Notes: generated by a model not told the origin, from the sequence alone. A stretch of 41,193 nucleotides of DNA from Halalkalibacter akibai JCM 9157 (GCF_000513135.1 NZ_BAUV01000039.1:1-41193), one strand, 5' to 3'; positions 26,517-34,755 are shown, numbered from the stretch's first letter. Numbers and translations: made by a program.

Positions 26517-26861
26517 ATGGGATCGGTTTTAAAAGCAAGTATTAAGAAGATTGAGATTCTGAACAAAATAGCAAAGGATGAGTGGAATCAGTCGGTGCGC
26601 ATTATTCTTGGGGACATTGAATTAAACAATGATAATTTTATTGCATTACGTCGATTTCGGCCTGATGAGATTGTACACGTGACACTTGAATCTGCTCAGA
26701 TGAGTTTGTTTGATATGCAGCCTAAGAAGAGGGCAACAGCAGCTATATTGGGGGATGAGGTTAAGGTGAGGAAGAAGAAGGATGAGCGCGATGTACCACT
26801 TGTTGTTGAGGGTGGGGTGTTAGGGGAAGGGGAAGTGGTGGAGCAGGAGTTTAGGTTTTAG
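26517..26861 (+). CDS. Hypothetical protein, end of the integrated element's operon
   Basis: This 114-residue protein follows the amidase after 15 bases holding GAGGAGG. The first 75 residues look like a small beta-rich fold (VRIILGDIELNNDNFIALRR); the tail is charged (VRKKKDERD) and ends VEQEFRF. The 3' end is unusually G-rich. I do not recognise the family. Confidence 0.65.
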   Translation: MGSVLKASIKKIEILNKIAKDEWNQSVRIILGDIELNNDNFIALRRFRPDEIVHVTLESAQMSLFDMQPKKRATAAILGDEVKVRKKKDERDVPLVVEGGVLGEGEVVEQEFRF

Positions 26862-26878
26862 TTTAATTATACATTGGT

Positions 26879-26935
26879 ATTACTCCAAACAAGTGTTTCT
26901 GCATAGCAGCAGGAACGCTTTTTGTTTGGAGTAAT
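26879..26935. terminator. Long inverted repeat ending the element's operon
   Basis: ATTACTCCAAACAA (26879-26892) and TTGTTTGGAGTAAT (26922-26935) are a perfect 14-bp inverted repeat, extended inside by AAGTGTT/AACGCTT. It probably ends the operon. The rest of 26862-27204 holds no gene I can support. Confidence 0.7.
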
Positions 26936-27204
26936 GTTGAAGCATATGATCAAAACTATAGTATTGAAAGTTAAAGAGTTTAAGAAAAGACAACATTTAA
27001 CGTCGGTTGTCAGTATCAAAAGACCGTTCAGTAATTTTTTAAGATTATTTTTAGGGTGATAGGTTCAATATAAAACTTTTGCCTAAAGTAGTTTAGAGCA
27101 CAAGGGTGGGCTTTTAAGCATAGTTCAAAAACCTGTAAAATTTTGTAATAGTACAAATTACTCACTGAATACCCATTAATAAAAATGAAATGGGTGGTTC
27201 AAAC

Positions 27205-28167
27205 ATGAGCAAGCAGCCAAAGAAGATAAAACTTTCCCAGATAAGGTTGGAAACGAGTTATCGAAAAAGTGAGAAGGATTTAAGTTTGGAATTAAGTATT
27301 AGTAGACAAGGATTAAATGTGCCGTTAATAGTTGAGGAAGAAGGTAAGAATCAATATGTGTTAGTGGATGGGTACCGTCGTTTTTACGCCCTTGAGTTCT
27401 TAGGGATGGAGGATGCTGAGTGTAGCGTTGAAAAGCTATCATCAGAAGAGGAAAGAATAGTTAAAAGGTTAGGGATAGAGTTACACACTAAGAAGAGAAC
27501 TGCATACCAGCTGGAAAGAATGATTAACCGACTATTAGAAAGTGAAAAGTACGATACCAAATTAATTGCAAGCCTATGTGGTGTTACAGAAGAGACGATA
27601 AAAAAATATATACGTGGTTCAGGTGTTAAGCCAGAGTGGTTAAAAAAGGGAGAAAAGAATAATGCTGGTAGGCATGCTTATACAGATATTCTGCATTTGA
27701 ATATTAACGAAGTAAACAAAGATTATATTGCTGATAAATATGGTGATAAGCAAATCAATAAAAATACGGTTGGTGTCATAAAAAAAGCGACAAATGAAAA
27801 AGCCTTTAAGGATATTCCGAATGAACATGTAAAAGAGTGCGTAAATCAAATCATCGAGCAGCAATCAAAAAACTATGAAACTGTGAAAGAGATTGTCTGT
27901 GAAAATAGTTTGCAAGCTAAATATACAAAAAGCAGTCATACATTTATGTATAATCTAACATTGGTTTTAATTAAGAGAATAGAGAGGATATTTAGCATTA
28001 GGAATTACGCGGCTAATTTATCAGTTAAGCAAAAAGAAAATCTGTCTAAATCACTCACGAATTTAATCTTAGTGTTGAACCCACCATTAAAATGGTCAGA
28101 CTTCCCCAAGAATGAACAGTCTCCTGAGAACCTAGAAGACGATGATGGTGAAAGTTTGGTGAATTAA
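27205..28167 (+). CDS. ParB/Sulfiredoxin-fold (ParB-like nuclease domain) protein
   Basis: The 320-residue product has an N-terminal ParB-like domain: IRLETSYRKSEKDLSLELS, VPLIVEEEG and the signature DGYRRFYALEFLGM (about 55-68). A helical region follows with a helix-turn-helix (ASLCGVTEETIKKYI, about 112-126), and the tail is acidic. I chose ATG 27205, behind GGGTGG. There is no ParA partner, so it may be a regulator or partition-type protein of a former mobile element rather than a chromosome segregation protein. Confidence 0.8.
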   Translation: MSKQPKKIKLSQIRLETSYRKSEKDLSLELSISRQGLNVPLIVEEEGKNQYVLVDGYRRFYALEFLGMEDAECSVEKLSSEEERIVKRLGIELHTKKRTAYQLERMINRLLESEKYDTKLIASLCGVTEETIKKYIRGSGVKPEWLKKGEKNNAGRHAYTDILHLNINEVNKDYIADKYGDKQINKNTVGVIKKATNEKAFKDIPNEHVKECVNQIIEQQSKNYETVKEIVCENSLQAKYTKSSHTFMYNLTLVLIKRIERIFSIRNYAANLSVKQKENLSKSLTNLILVLNPPLKWSDFPKNEQSPENLEDDDGESLVN

Positions 28168-28204
28168 TAAAAATTCAAAATACCATATATTGAAATTGTG
28201 GATT

Positions 28205-28530
28205 TTTATTTATATCTAAGAAACTCATTGAATTACGCTCATCTTGTAGCATCTGGTAAACATTATGTTTTAATGAATGGTCCTCCTGGTTGTGGAAAAG
28301 TCTATTAGCTGAAACCTTTCCGTCTATTCTACCTACGTTATCTTAGGAAGCACAACTAGAGAAGATTAGCCTGTATCAACTGGCAGCAGGTGCTCCTTAT
28401 ATTTCTATTACTATGCCCTCCTATCGCCATCCACATCATTCTGCATCTGCTGTTTCCATTATCGGTGGGGGAACGAACCCGAAGCCTGGTGAAGTTCCGT
28501 TAGCAGTTAGCCCAACGAGGAAAAAAAGTT
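28205..28530 (+). pseudogene. Remnant of comM/yifB (Mg-chelatase-like AAA ATPase)
   Basis: Across changing frames this reads as an internal piece of a ComM/YifB ATPase: LVASGKHYVLMNGPPGCGK (Walker A), then LLAETFPSILP, AQLEKISLYQLAAGAPY and SASAVSIIGGGTNPKPGE. One base is missing after the Walker A lysine (near 28300), a TAG falls in frame near 28345, and both ends of the gene are gone. It is a decayed fragment in the 520-base gap before the peptidase gene. Confidence 0.85.
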
Positions 28531-28689
28531 AAAAATTAAATATTGGTTGCTGAACAGTAGACCGATACTGCGCAATAACAATTTCTATAAATATGGAAAA
28601 TATAAACAATAATTCGTATTTTTCTGGTATGATTTTAGTATAAGATAATATGCAACATTGTGAAGTTATGGAAATGAGGGGAGAATGAT

Positions 28690-30852
28690 ATGACTCTTTT
28701 ATCAGTGAATGATGTTCTAAATGTAAAGAAACCTGCAGATCGAGTGCATATGTCAATGTCTTCCGATGGTAAGTGGCTAGCATTCTGCATAGATGGAAAA
28801 TCAGAAAGTAGATCGTTTGGTGTTTCTCTAGCAGTAGAAGGAAATACGCAATGGGTATGTAATCTCGAAACTGGAGAATCTTTTCCGATTGCTATACAAG
28901 CTAATAGTAGTTGGGGAGGAGTTTGGAGTCCTAATGGTGAAACCCTTGCTTTCTTTGCCGACATTCATGGTGAAGCTCAACTTTGGATATGGACACCTTC
29001 AGATTGTTCTTTGAAACTCGGTTCTGAAATCGTTGTCCGTCCTTTCTTTGGTTTTGAGAAGCCCATTTGGACAAACGATGGTCTTCATATTATTGTGAAA
29101 TCGTTGCCTTCTCAAGAAGTCGATGATAATCATTTCAGTTCATCTATCCCCTCCATTGATGCTGTTTTTAAGAATTGTAACTCAAAGCCACAGTATTATA
29201 CGACAAGCAAAAATACAAAGGATGAAGCTAATGTATCTAATACATCTTGGGTAAACCGTTATAGAGCTGATATATCCCTGATCAATATATCAACGGGAAA
29301 AGATAAAACTCTTTGCAATGGATTTAAACCAGCTGGACTGGCCATTTCAAATGATGGAAAGTATCTAGCTTTTACAAATTGCACAGGAGAAGAAAGGATA
29401 AATACCCAACAAAATATATTTAAATTATGGGTCGTTACTCTTGAGCCTAATATTGTTACGAAAGTGACCAAAATTGAAAAAAAGGTAAGGATGGATTATG
29501 GGTTGAGTTTTTCTTGGGGGTTAGATAATAAAACCATTCTTTATACTACAAGCGGCCCGTTGTCAGAGGGTGGTTTATGGTCCGTTAATATTCAATATCC
29601 CAATTCAGCAAAACTCGATTTTAGTCCTGACGGGAACCAAATTCGAAGAGAATTTGATGGGCCGATCCCATTAAAGAATGGTGAAATAGTCATGATTGTT
29701 AATGGGAGTTTGTGTGTTTATTCACCATCTAGGAGTATAGAAAAAATGATTACTCTTGATGGGAGAGAAATTGTAGCTGTTTTTCCAATCACTAATCAGT
29801 CAGATGAGTATGTAATCGTACAAACAGTAGAAAAGTGTAACGCTATTTATGGATTTTATTGTATTGATTATGAAACAGATGAAAGTGATAAGATATTTGA
29901 AGAACCTAACGCACATTTACCTTGGTTTGAAGGTGGTTCCTTATATCAGAAAAGTCGATCCCACGAATGCATTTCTTTTTTCTCTCAGTCAGCTAATGAA
30001 CCACCAATTTTAAAGACAATCGATGTGAAATCTAAATTAATTATAGTTGAATCGGTATTGAATGAAGTAAACAAAAACCAGTTAGGTATTTCTCAACTTA
30101 TCAAGTGGGAAAAAGGTGATGTAACACTGCGAGGAGCACTTTTACTTCCTAAAAATATTAAAGGTAAAGTGCCTGTTATCATCCGAGTATATGGTGGTTC
30201 TATGCAATCAAATAATGTGAGATATTACGGGTTAAGTCCTAGTTCAGCAGATAATCACCAATTATTTGCAACTAGAGGATATGCTGTGTTTTTACCTGAC
30301 CTACCTATGTTGAGAAGTATTGAACCAGCTGAGGAGATTAGTATGGCAATAGAAAATGCATTAAATGAGCTTGTAAAACATCCTCAGATTGACTCCGAAA
30401 GAATTGGTATTATTGGGCACTCTTTTGGTGGATACTCTGCACTCGTTGCAATAACTAGAAGTCCAAGGTTTAAAGCAGCAGTAATATCAGCTGGTATTGG
30501 AAACTTAATTAGTTATTATACGAAGTTTGATCCCCCTAATTTTAATTATGGATGGGTGGAAGATGGGCAGGTTAATCTGGGAGCAACGTTATGGGAGGAT
30601 AAAGAACGGTACATTAGAAACTCTCCAATATTTGATTTTCATAACATTCAAGTACCAGTATTAATTGTTCAAGGAACACAGGATCACATAAGTAATGAGG
30701 AGGCTGGACCAATATTTTCATCGCTAAATAGACTTGGTAAGACTGCGGAATTAGTCTTTTATGATGAAGATCACTATCAGGGTTCTTGGAAAGAGGAAAA
30801 CTTGAAAGATTACTATAAGAGGGTACTAGGTTGGTTTAATAAATATCTTTAA
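28690..30852 (+). CDS. Prolyl oligopeptidase family (S9) serine peptidase
   Basis: The 720 residues have two parts. An N-terminal beta-propeller (about 20-420) has TolB/WD-like repeats (SMSSDGKWLAFCIDG, WSPNGETLAFFADI, ISNDGKYLAFTN). A C-terminal alpha/beta hydrolase carries nucleophile Ser578 in GHSFGGYS, Asp665 in GTQDHIS and His695 in DEDHY. The catalytic triad is complete. There is no signal peptide, so it is probably cytoplasmic. S9 enzymes of this layout cleave short peptides or act as acyl-peptide hydrolases or isopeptidases; the substrate is unknown. GAGGGGAG precedes the ATG. It stands alone in accessory DNA. Confidence 0.9.
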   Translation: MTLLSVNDVLNVKKPADRVHMSMSSDGKWLAFCIDGKSESRSFGVSLAVEGNTQWVCNLETGESFPIAIQANSSWGGVWSPNGETLAFFADIHGEAQLWIWTPSDCSLKLGSEIVVRPFFGFEKPIWTNDGLHIIVKSLPSQEVDDNHFSSSIPSIDAVFKNCNSKPQYYTTSKNTKDEANVSNTSWVNRYRADISLINISTGKDKTLCNGFKPAGLAISNDGKYLAFTNCTGEERINTQQNIFKLWVVTLEPNIVTKVTKIEKKVRMDYGLSFSWGLDNKTILYTTSGPLSEGGLWSVNIQYPNSAKLDFSPDGNQIRREFDGPIPLKNGEIVMIVNGSLCVYSPSRSIEKMITLDGREIVAVFPITNQSDEYVIVQTVEKCNAIYGFYCIDYETDESDKIFEEPNAHLPWFEGGSLYQKSRSHECISFFSQSANEPPILKTIDVKSKLIIVESVLNEVNKNQLGISQLIKWEKGDVTLRGALLLPKNIKGKVPVIIRVYGGSMQSNNVRYYGLSPSSADNHQLFATRGYAVFLPDLPMLRSIEPAEEISMAIENALNELVKHPQIDSERIGIIGHSFGGYSALVAITRSPRFKAAVISAGIGNLISYYTKFDPPNFNYGWVEDGQVNLGATLWEDKERYIRNSPIFDFHNIQVPVLIVQGTQDHISNEEAGPIFSSLNRLGKTAELVFYDEDHYQGSWKEENLKDYYKRVLGWFNKYL

Positions 30853-30958
30853 AAAGTAACTATATGGCTGTTATGCAGCTTTTTTTATGAGCTTACATTT
30901 GATTGAGCTACAAACTGGTTCGGCGGCATTCCTTATTTATTTCTTCACTTGCAATATA

Positions 30959-31050
30959 GGTTGTGAAGGATTGTACTTATCTAACGGAGAGTTTTAGTTG
31001 AACAAAAGCTATCCTTTACAGCCAATCTTTTGCTGCACAGCACAACGATA
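30959..31050 (+). repeat. Intergenic repeat copy 1
   Basis: It contains TTGTGAAGGATTGTACTTAT, CTAACGG and TTTTAGTTGAACAAAAGCT, then TTTACAGCCAATCTTTTGCT. About four in five bases match the copy at 33997-34070. Apart from this and the next copy, I see no gene in 30853-31284. Confidence 0.75.
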
Positions 31051-31168
31051 CTGGTTAAGAATATATATTTTAAAGCGATCACTAAAGTGGTCGTTTTTTC
31101 TTATTTGACCATTAAAGTGCAAGAAATAAAGTCATATTTGGAAAAACCTAATGAGTTTTAAATTGGAT

Positions 31169-31232
31169 ATTTATGTTAAAATATAATTTACTTTGTGAAA
31201 TGTTGTACTTAAAGTAACGGGCAGGATGCAAG
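31169..31232 (+). repeat. Intergenic repeat copy 2 with promoter-like start
   Basis: It runs from a -10-like TGTTAAAATATAAT through TGTGAAATGTTGTACTTAAA to TAACGGGCAGGATGC. It closely matches the copy at the window end (TGTTAAAATAAATTC, TGTGAATAATTGTACTTAAG, TAACGA). It lies upstream of the next small gene and may supply its promoter. Confidence 0.7.
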
Positions 31233-31284
31233 AAGAAAACTGTAAATTAGAGGTGAAAGTGGTAGGAAGGAGTCTTAAGGGAAA

Positions 31285-31605
31285 ATGATGAAAATAGTAA
31301 TTATTTTTATATTTATAATCATACCTTTCCTATATGTATTGGTAAAGGATAAGGAAATTATAAAGAATGGAATTAAAAGCAATCCAAAATCCATTCTATG
31401 GGAACTACTTTTTTTCTTAGGCGTTTTAACAATGATTGCTGCCTTCATAAGTAACAACTATATATTTTCAAAAATAGTTGCAGTTTTTTTACTGCTACTT
31501 TCTTCAAGAAGGTTGTTAAGCGTTTGGAAAACAAATAAAGTTAGAGTAATTTATACATTGTCGCTATTTATTTTATATTTCTCATTACCTTACTTATTAA
31601 ACTAA
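31285..31605 (+). CDS. Small membrane protein (three to four helices)
   Basis: This 106-residue protein is strongly hydrophobic, with helices at about 4-20, 38-54, 60-75 and 88-104 and a basic loop between the first two (KDKEIIKNGIKSNPKS). Possible ribosome sites (AGGAAGGAG and AAGGGA) precede the paired ATGs; ATG 31285 or 31288 could be used. I do not recognise the family. It is the first of several small envelope or secreted proteins set between related repeats. Confidence 0.65.
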   Translation: MMKIVIIFIFIIIPFLYVLVKDKEIIKNGIKSNPKSILWELLFFLGVLTMIAAFISNNYIFSKIVAVFLLLLSSRRLLSVWKTNKVRVIYTLSLFILYFSLPYLLN

Positions 31606-31690
31606 CGGGGTGCGATGCTTTAACAAGGCATCGCTTGCCTTATTGCGCTAACTGAGCAGTTATGCTTAACAAGGGTTATTATTTTTTATG
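31600..31690 (+). repeat. Intergenic repeat copy 3 with hairpin
   Basis: It contains CTAACGGGGTGC, the perfect hairpin GCGATGC-TTTAACAAG-GCATCGC, then GCGCTAACTGAGCAGTTATG and CTTAACAAGGG. It shares the CTAACGG...TTAACAA pattern of the other copies and directly follows the membrane protein gene. Confidence 0.65.
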
Positions 31691-31719
31691 GTAAACTCAA
31701 GGAGAAAGGAGGAAGTATA

Positions 31720-32244
31720 TTGAAGATAAATAAAATAAGTTTTACATTATCTGTTTTGCTATTTTTACTTGGTATTACAGCTTGCTCTTCAAAGCCTGAC
31801 TTTAAATTATACGAAGGCGAACCACTAAATATAGCAGTTATTGGAGAGATACCAGAAGTAAAAGAAGACCAAATAAGTTTTGAAACAATTGATTTTGACC
31901 AATTGCCCAAAGATTTAAAAAGATATGATGCTGTGTTTATAACGAAAGAAAACTTATCAGAGGCTTCTGAAAGTCAATATGCGGATGTATATTTGAATTC
32001 AAATCTTCCATTCTTCCTTATTGAAGCTACAAAGTCTTATCGTTCTTTTATTGAAAAAGACTTAACTTATGAAGATGATTTAGACTTAAAAGAGACCAGT
32101 AATCACTATGCCATAGGCTTTCTCTCTTCTACCGAGGAAGAAGGTAAGTATTGGTATTATGGGTTATACAATGACAAGGAAAGTCCTGAAAATATTAGAG
32201 AGATGTATTCAAGGATATTCTCAACAATAGAATATAATCAGTAA
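31720..32244 (+). CDS. Lipoprotein of unknown function
   Basis: This 174-residue protein has a lipoprotein signal peptide with lipobox LGITAC, putting the anchor Cys at 22. The mature part is acidic and looks like a small alpha/beta fold (NIAVIGEIPEV; KRYDAVFITKENLSEAS), similar in pattern to a Rossmann-like substrate domain. The start is TTG behind AAAGGAGG. No family is recognised. Confidence 0.75.
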   Translation: MKINKISFTLSVLLFLLGITACSSKPDFKLYEGEPLNIAVIGEIPEVKEDQISFETIDFDQLPKDLKRYDAVFITKENLSEASESQYADVYLNSNLPFFLIEATKSYRSFIEKDLTYEDDLDLKETSNHYAIGFLSSTEEEGKYWYYGLYNDKESPENIREMYSRIFSTIEYNQ

Positions 32245-32247
32245 CTT

Positions 32248-32375
32248 TATTGTGCTAACGGATGCTTTAGTTGAATAGAGGTAGTTAAGCCAACATTAAT
32301 GTTGGCTTTTTTGTTATACAATCGGATATTTTATTGTGCAGCACCTCACAGGAAGATACGCTTCCCTACTGGTTG
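32248..32375 (+). repeat. Intergenic repeat copy 4
   Basis: It has GTGCTAACGGATGCTTTAGT, then TGAATAGAG, a variable hairpin (32287-32312), and TTGTGCAGCACCTCACAGG, which recalls the TTGCTGCACAGCACAA tail of copy 1. Confidence 0.7.
32287..32312 (+). terminator. Hairpin terminator inside repeat copy 4
   Basis: AAGCCAACAT and ATGTTGGCTT form a perfect stem, followed by a T-run. Confidence 0.85.
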
Positions 32376-32471
32376 GTTTATATATGGTAAAGACGTGGGT
32401 TACTTGGAAAAATGGTCATAATTTTTTTGAACTGTGGAAAAATAATATCAATTCAAAAGGAGGTTTTAGTA

Positions 32472-32918
32472 ATGAAAAAAATGCTTTATATAATGATGAT
32501 TACTTTTGTCTTTATTTCTTCACCACATTTTACAGAAGCTAAATCAATGAAAGAGCCTGTTGTGCTTGATTCTGATGAGTGGACTCTAACACTTGATAAT
32601 GCCGAAATTGACGATGAAAATATGACAAAAGGTAATGAAAAAGCGGATGTTTACTCGCTAAAAATCGCTAATAAGGATGGCAATAAGTATAATGTGACAG
32701 TGCATACTTTTAGAAAGGAACCAGGAAAATCCTATGATTTTGGCATGTCGGTAAATGACACAGATGGAGAAGATGTAATGTTAGCAAACAAAGAGGTTAT
32801 CAACTTCAAAAACTTTCCTGTATTCAAAGAGGCAAAGGAATTTGAGGTATTTATAATGTGGCAGGAAGAAGAATCTGGAAGGTTCTTTAAACAGGATTTT
32901 ACTGTTCCTGTGCAATAA
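32472..32918 (+). CDS. Small secreted hypothetical protein
   Basis: This 148-residue protein has a signal peptide (MKKMLYIMMITFVFISS; likely cleavage after TEA near 22). The mature part is acidic and probably a beta-sandwich (DEWTLTLDNAEIDDE; VTVHTFRKEPG; EFEVFIMWQEEESG). I chose ATG 32472 because AAAAGGAGG precedes it. No lipobox and no recognised family. Confidence 0.75.
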   Translation: MKKMLYIMMITFVFISSPHFTEAKSMKEPVVLDSDEWTLTLDNAEIDDENMTKGNEKADVYSLKIANKDGNKYNVTVHTFRKEPGKSYDFGMSVNDTDGEDVMLANKEVINFKNFPVFKEAKEFEVFIMWQEEESGRFFKQDFTVPVQ

Positions 32919-32930
32919 CTTCTTGAAACC

Positions 32931-32958
32931 GAAGCGATATACATCGGCTTCTTTTTTT
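32931..32958 (+). terminator. Intrinsic terminator
   Basis: GAAGCGAT and ATCGGCTTC form a stem with one bulged base around ATAC, followed by TTTTTTT. Confidence 0.75.
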
Positions 32959-33023
32959 GTTCAGAGCGTGATAACTCAATTAACCCCTAACGGTCGTTAG
33001 TGAGCATTTTTCAAAAATTTAAG

Positions 33024-33112
33024 CATGTGAATTATTACACTTAAACTATCGGATGCGTTAGTTCAATAAGGAAGGAACCCACGGCTAACGAGGGTTCCCT
33101 AATTTTTTGGTA
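33024..33112 (+). repeat. Intergenic repeat copy 5
   Basis: It has ATGTGAATTATTACACTTAA, then ACTATCGGATGCGTTAGTTC and AATAAGG, followed by a terminator hairpin. It lines up with the copies at 31169 and 41130 on the left and at 32248 and 33997 on the right, which links the two parts of the repeat into one unit. Confidence 0.75.
33074..33108 (+). terminator. Terminator within repeat copy 5
   Basis: GGAACCC and GGGTTCC form a perfect 7-bp stem around an 11-base loop, then CTAATTTTTT. Confidence 0.8.
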
Positions 33113-33188
33113 TAAAATCAACAATATTATTTAACATAGCTTTCTTATAAAAAAGTTATAATTAGTAATAAAAGGAGGTATGAAACCT

Positions 33189-33377
33189 GTGGATAAACGA
33201 AAACGTAGGTTCGCTTGGGCTGACGATTTGATTGCGAAAACAGGAGAAGTCGCTAGAGAAGAAGCAAAACGCAATAATACCTCAATTGTTTATGCTGAAA
33301 ACGGAAAAGTTGTAAGAGAATATGCGGATGGCCGAATAGAATATATCGTAGAAAAAATTGACTCAAACGAGTCATGA
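33189..33377 (+). CDS. Small basic/charged hypothetical protein
   Basis: This 62-residue protein has an N-terminal basic helix (MDKRKRRFAWADDLIAKTGE) and a beta-hairpin-like end (SIVYAENGKVVREYADGRIE). I chose the GTG at 33189 because AAAAGGAGG is 10 bases upstream; the ATG at 33180 sits too close to it. Function unknown. Confidence 0.6.
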   Translation: MDKRKRRFAWADDLIAKTGEVAREEAKRNNTSIVYAENGKVVREYADGRIEYIVEKIDSNES

Positions 33378-33571
33378 TCCATCTATGAATCCAAGTAACT
33401 TTAAACCCATACAGTGGAGACCCTCCAAAGGCTAGAATATTCGCTATATCATTTCTCGTTATTCAACTATCGGAGCAGAATACTTAAAGAAGGAATTTTA
33501 AATCTCTTTATAGAATAGAATTTATTGTTAGTCGAGTTTAGTTGAGTTGAGAAGAGAAAGGTGAGTTGAGA

Positions 33572-33961
33572 ATGGGACAAATTAAAATTTATGGGGTAAA
33601 AGACAAGTTAAATCCAATTAAGGAAACACTATCGAATGTTATTCATTCGTGTATGGTTGATGCACTTCAATTTCCTTCGGATAAGAAATTTCATCGTTTT
33701 TTCCCTATGGACAAAGAAGATATTCTTTATGCAAGTGGAAGAACTGAAGCATATACCCTAATTGAGGTTAGTATGTTCGAAGGTCGAACAGTGGAAGCTA
33801 AAAAGCAATTAATAAAGCTACTATTTGAACGTATGAATAGTGAATTAAATATATCACCACAAGATGTCGAAATTACAATTTTTGAAACACCAAAGCATAA
33901 CTGGGGGATAAGAGGCTTACCTGGTGATGAGTTAGCGCTGAATTATAAAGTAAATGTATAA
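33572..33961 (+). CDS. Tautomerase family protein
   Basis: This 129-residue protein fits the longer 4-oxalocrotonate tautomerase/MIF-like family. It includes VIHSCMVDALQFP, KKFHRFFPMDKED, YTLIEVSMFEGRTVEAKKQL and DVEITIFETPKHNWGIRG near the end. The family's catalytic N-terminal proline is not at position 2 here (MGQIKIYG), so chemistry cannot be assumed. AAAGGTGA precedes the ATG. It is a single-gene unit ended by the terminator at 33968. Confidence 0.82.
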   Translation: MGQIKIYGVKDKLNPIKETLSNVIHSCMVDALQFPSDKKFHRFFPMDKEDILYASGRTEAYTLIEVSMFEGRTVEAKKQLIKLLFERMNSELNISPQDVEITIFETPKHNWGIRGLPGDELALNYKVNV

Positions 33962-33967
33962 GTCATA

Positions 33968-33993
33968 GGCGGTCGTTAGCGACTGCCTTTTTT
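33968..33993 (+). terminator. Terminator after the tautomerase-family gene
   Basis: GGCGGTCG and CGACTGCC form an 8-bp stem with one wobble pair around TTAG, then TTTTTT. Confidence 0.88.
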
Positions 33994-33996
33994 AGC

Positions 33997-34070
33997 TTGT
34001 TCAACTAACGGATGCGTTAGTTGAACAAGAGCTATACTTTACAGCCGATTTTTTGCTGCGCAGTACAAAT
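33997..34070 (+). repeat. Intergenic repeat copy 6, perfect palindromic form
   Basis: It starts with a perfect 14-4-14 palindrome: arms TTGTTCAACTAACG (33997-34010) and CGTTAGTTGAACAA (34015-34028) around GATG. Then come GAGCTATACTTTACAGCCGA and TTTTTTGCTGCGCAGTACAA, matching copy 1. A later CTTTGTGAAACAATGTAACG (34112-34131) recalls the left part of copy 2. Confidence 0.8.
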
Positions 34071-34241
34071 ATATTGCGTATTAAAATCTATTTGTAACTA
34101 CTTTGTGAAACAATGTAACGAGAGCGTCTCTACAATAAGTGGAGACACTTTTTCCCTAACCACGGTAGGATTGTTGAGTAAGGAGTATTTTTTAGCGCAT
34201 ATTAAACACATCAAAATTTGCAGAGAAATTGAGGTGTTTAT

Positions 34242-34697
34242 ATGAAAAAGATAATATCTTCGTTATTATTAAGTCTAATTGTTTTAGCTCCTATTTCTTT
34301 TGTTTCAGCTGAAGTTGACCTCAGTAGGAAAATAAAAAAGGAAATTTATGCAGCTCCAGAAGAATTATTAGTTGATTTGCTCAATCCTTATGTTGCCGAT
34401 GTAGTTCATAAAGAACATGGAGACGATGTGATATGGGGATTGGAAAGAGTAAAAAATATCACTTTAATGGTTGACCATACGGTAAGTAAGTCAAGAAGGT
34501 GGTATGAAGTCAGTCTCACAGTAAAAATAAATAAACCAGATGTAAAGGGAGATTACTGGGAACTTGACACTGTTACATTTGTTATTGACCCAAAAACATA
34601 CTTTGGTTCCTCTGATGTTGAAAGAAAGAACCTTAAGGATGTAACAGTTGAAATAAAAGACTACGTGCATCATCATGGTACTAATGACAACCGATAA
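34242..34697 (+). CDS. Secreted DUF3888-like protein
   Basis: This 151-residue protein has a signal peptide (MKKIISSLLLSLIVLAPISF; cleavage near VSA at 23). The mature region reads APEELLVDLLNPYVADVVHK, then YEVSLTVKINKP and LDTVTFVID, which in layout resembles the DUF3888 proteins secreted by Bacillus. The tail is His-rich (VHHHGTNDNR). GAGGTG precedes the ATG. Confidence 0.7.
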   Translation: MKKIISSLLLSLIVLAPISFVSAEVDLSRKIKKEIYAAPEELLVDLLNPYVADVVHKEHGDDVIWGLERVKNITLMVDHTVSKSRRWYEVSLTVKINKPDVKGDYWELDTVTFVIDPKTYFGSSDVERKNLKDVTVEIKDYVHHHGTNDNR

Positions 34698-34722
34698 ATT
34701 AATGTGTAGAAACATAAGGGGG

Positions 34723-34755
34723 CGTTTCTGTGATAATAACAGGGGCGTATTTTTT
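34723..34755 (+). terminator. Weak hairpin terminator
   Basis: CGTTTCTGT and ACAGGGGCG form a stem with three G-T pairs, followed by TATTTTTT. Confidence 0.55.

Noticed and set aside
28529-28964. Minus-strand frames over the start of the S9 peptidase gene
   Set aside because: They are antisense to a clear gene start with a strong ribosome site and match no family.
30959-34070. Classical integron with attC sites
   Set aside because: Some copies contain TTAACAA and CGTTAG strings reminiscent of attC ends, but I see no consistent GTTRRRY core pairing, no integron integrase (the only recombinase is phage-type), and several genes appear to have their own promoters.
34021-34245. Open frame of 74 codons before the DUF3888-like gene
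   Set aside because: Its first part is the intergenic repeat also present at 31010-31050, and it lacks a ribosome site.
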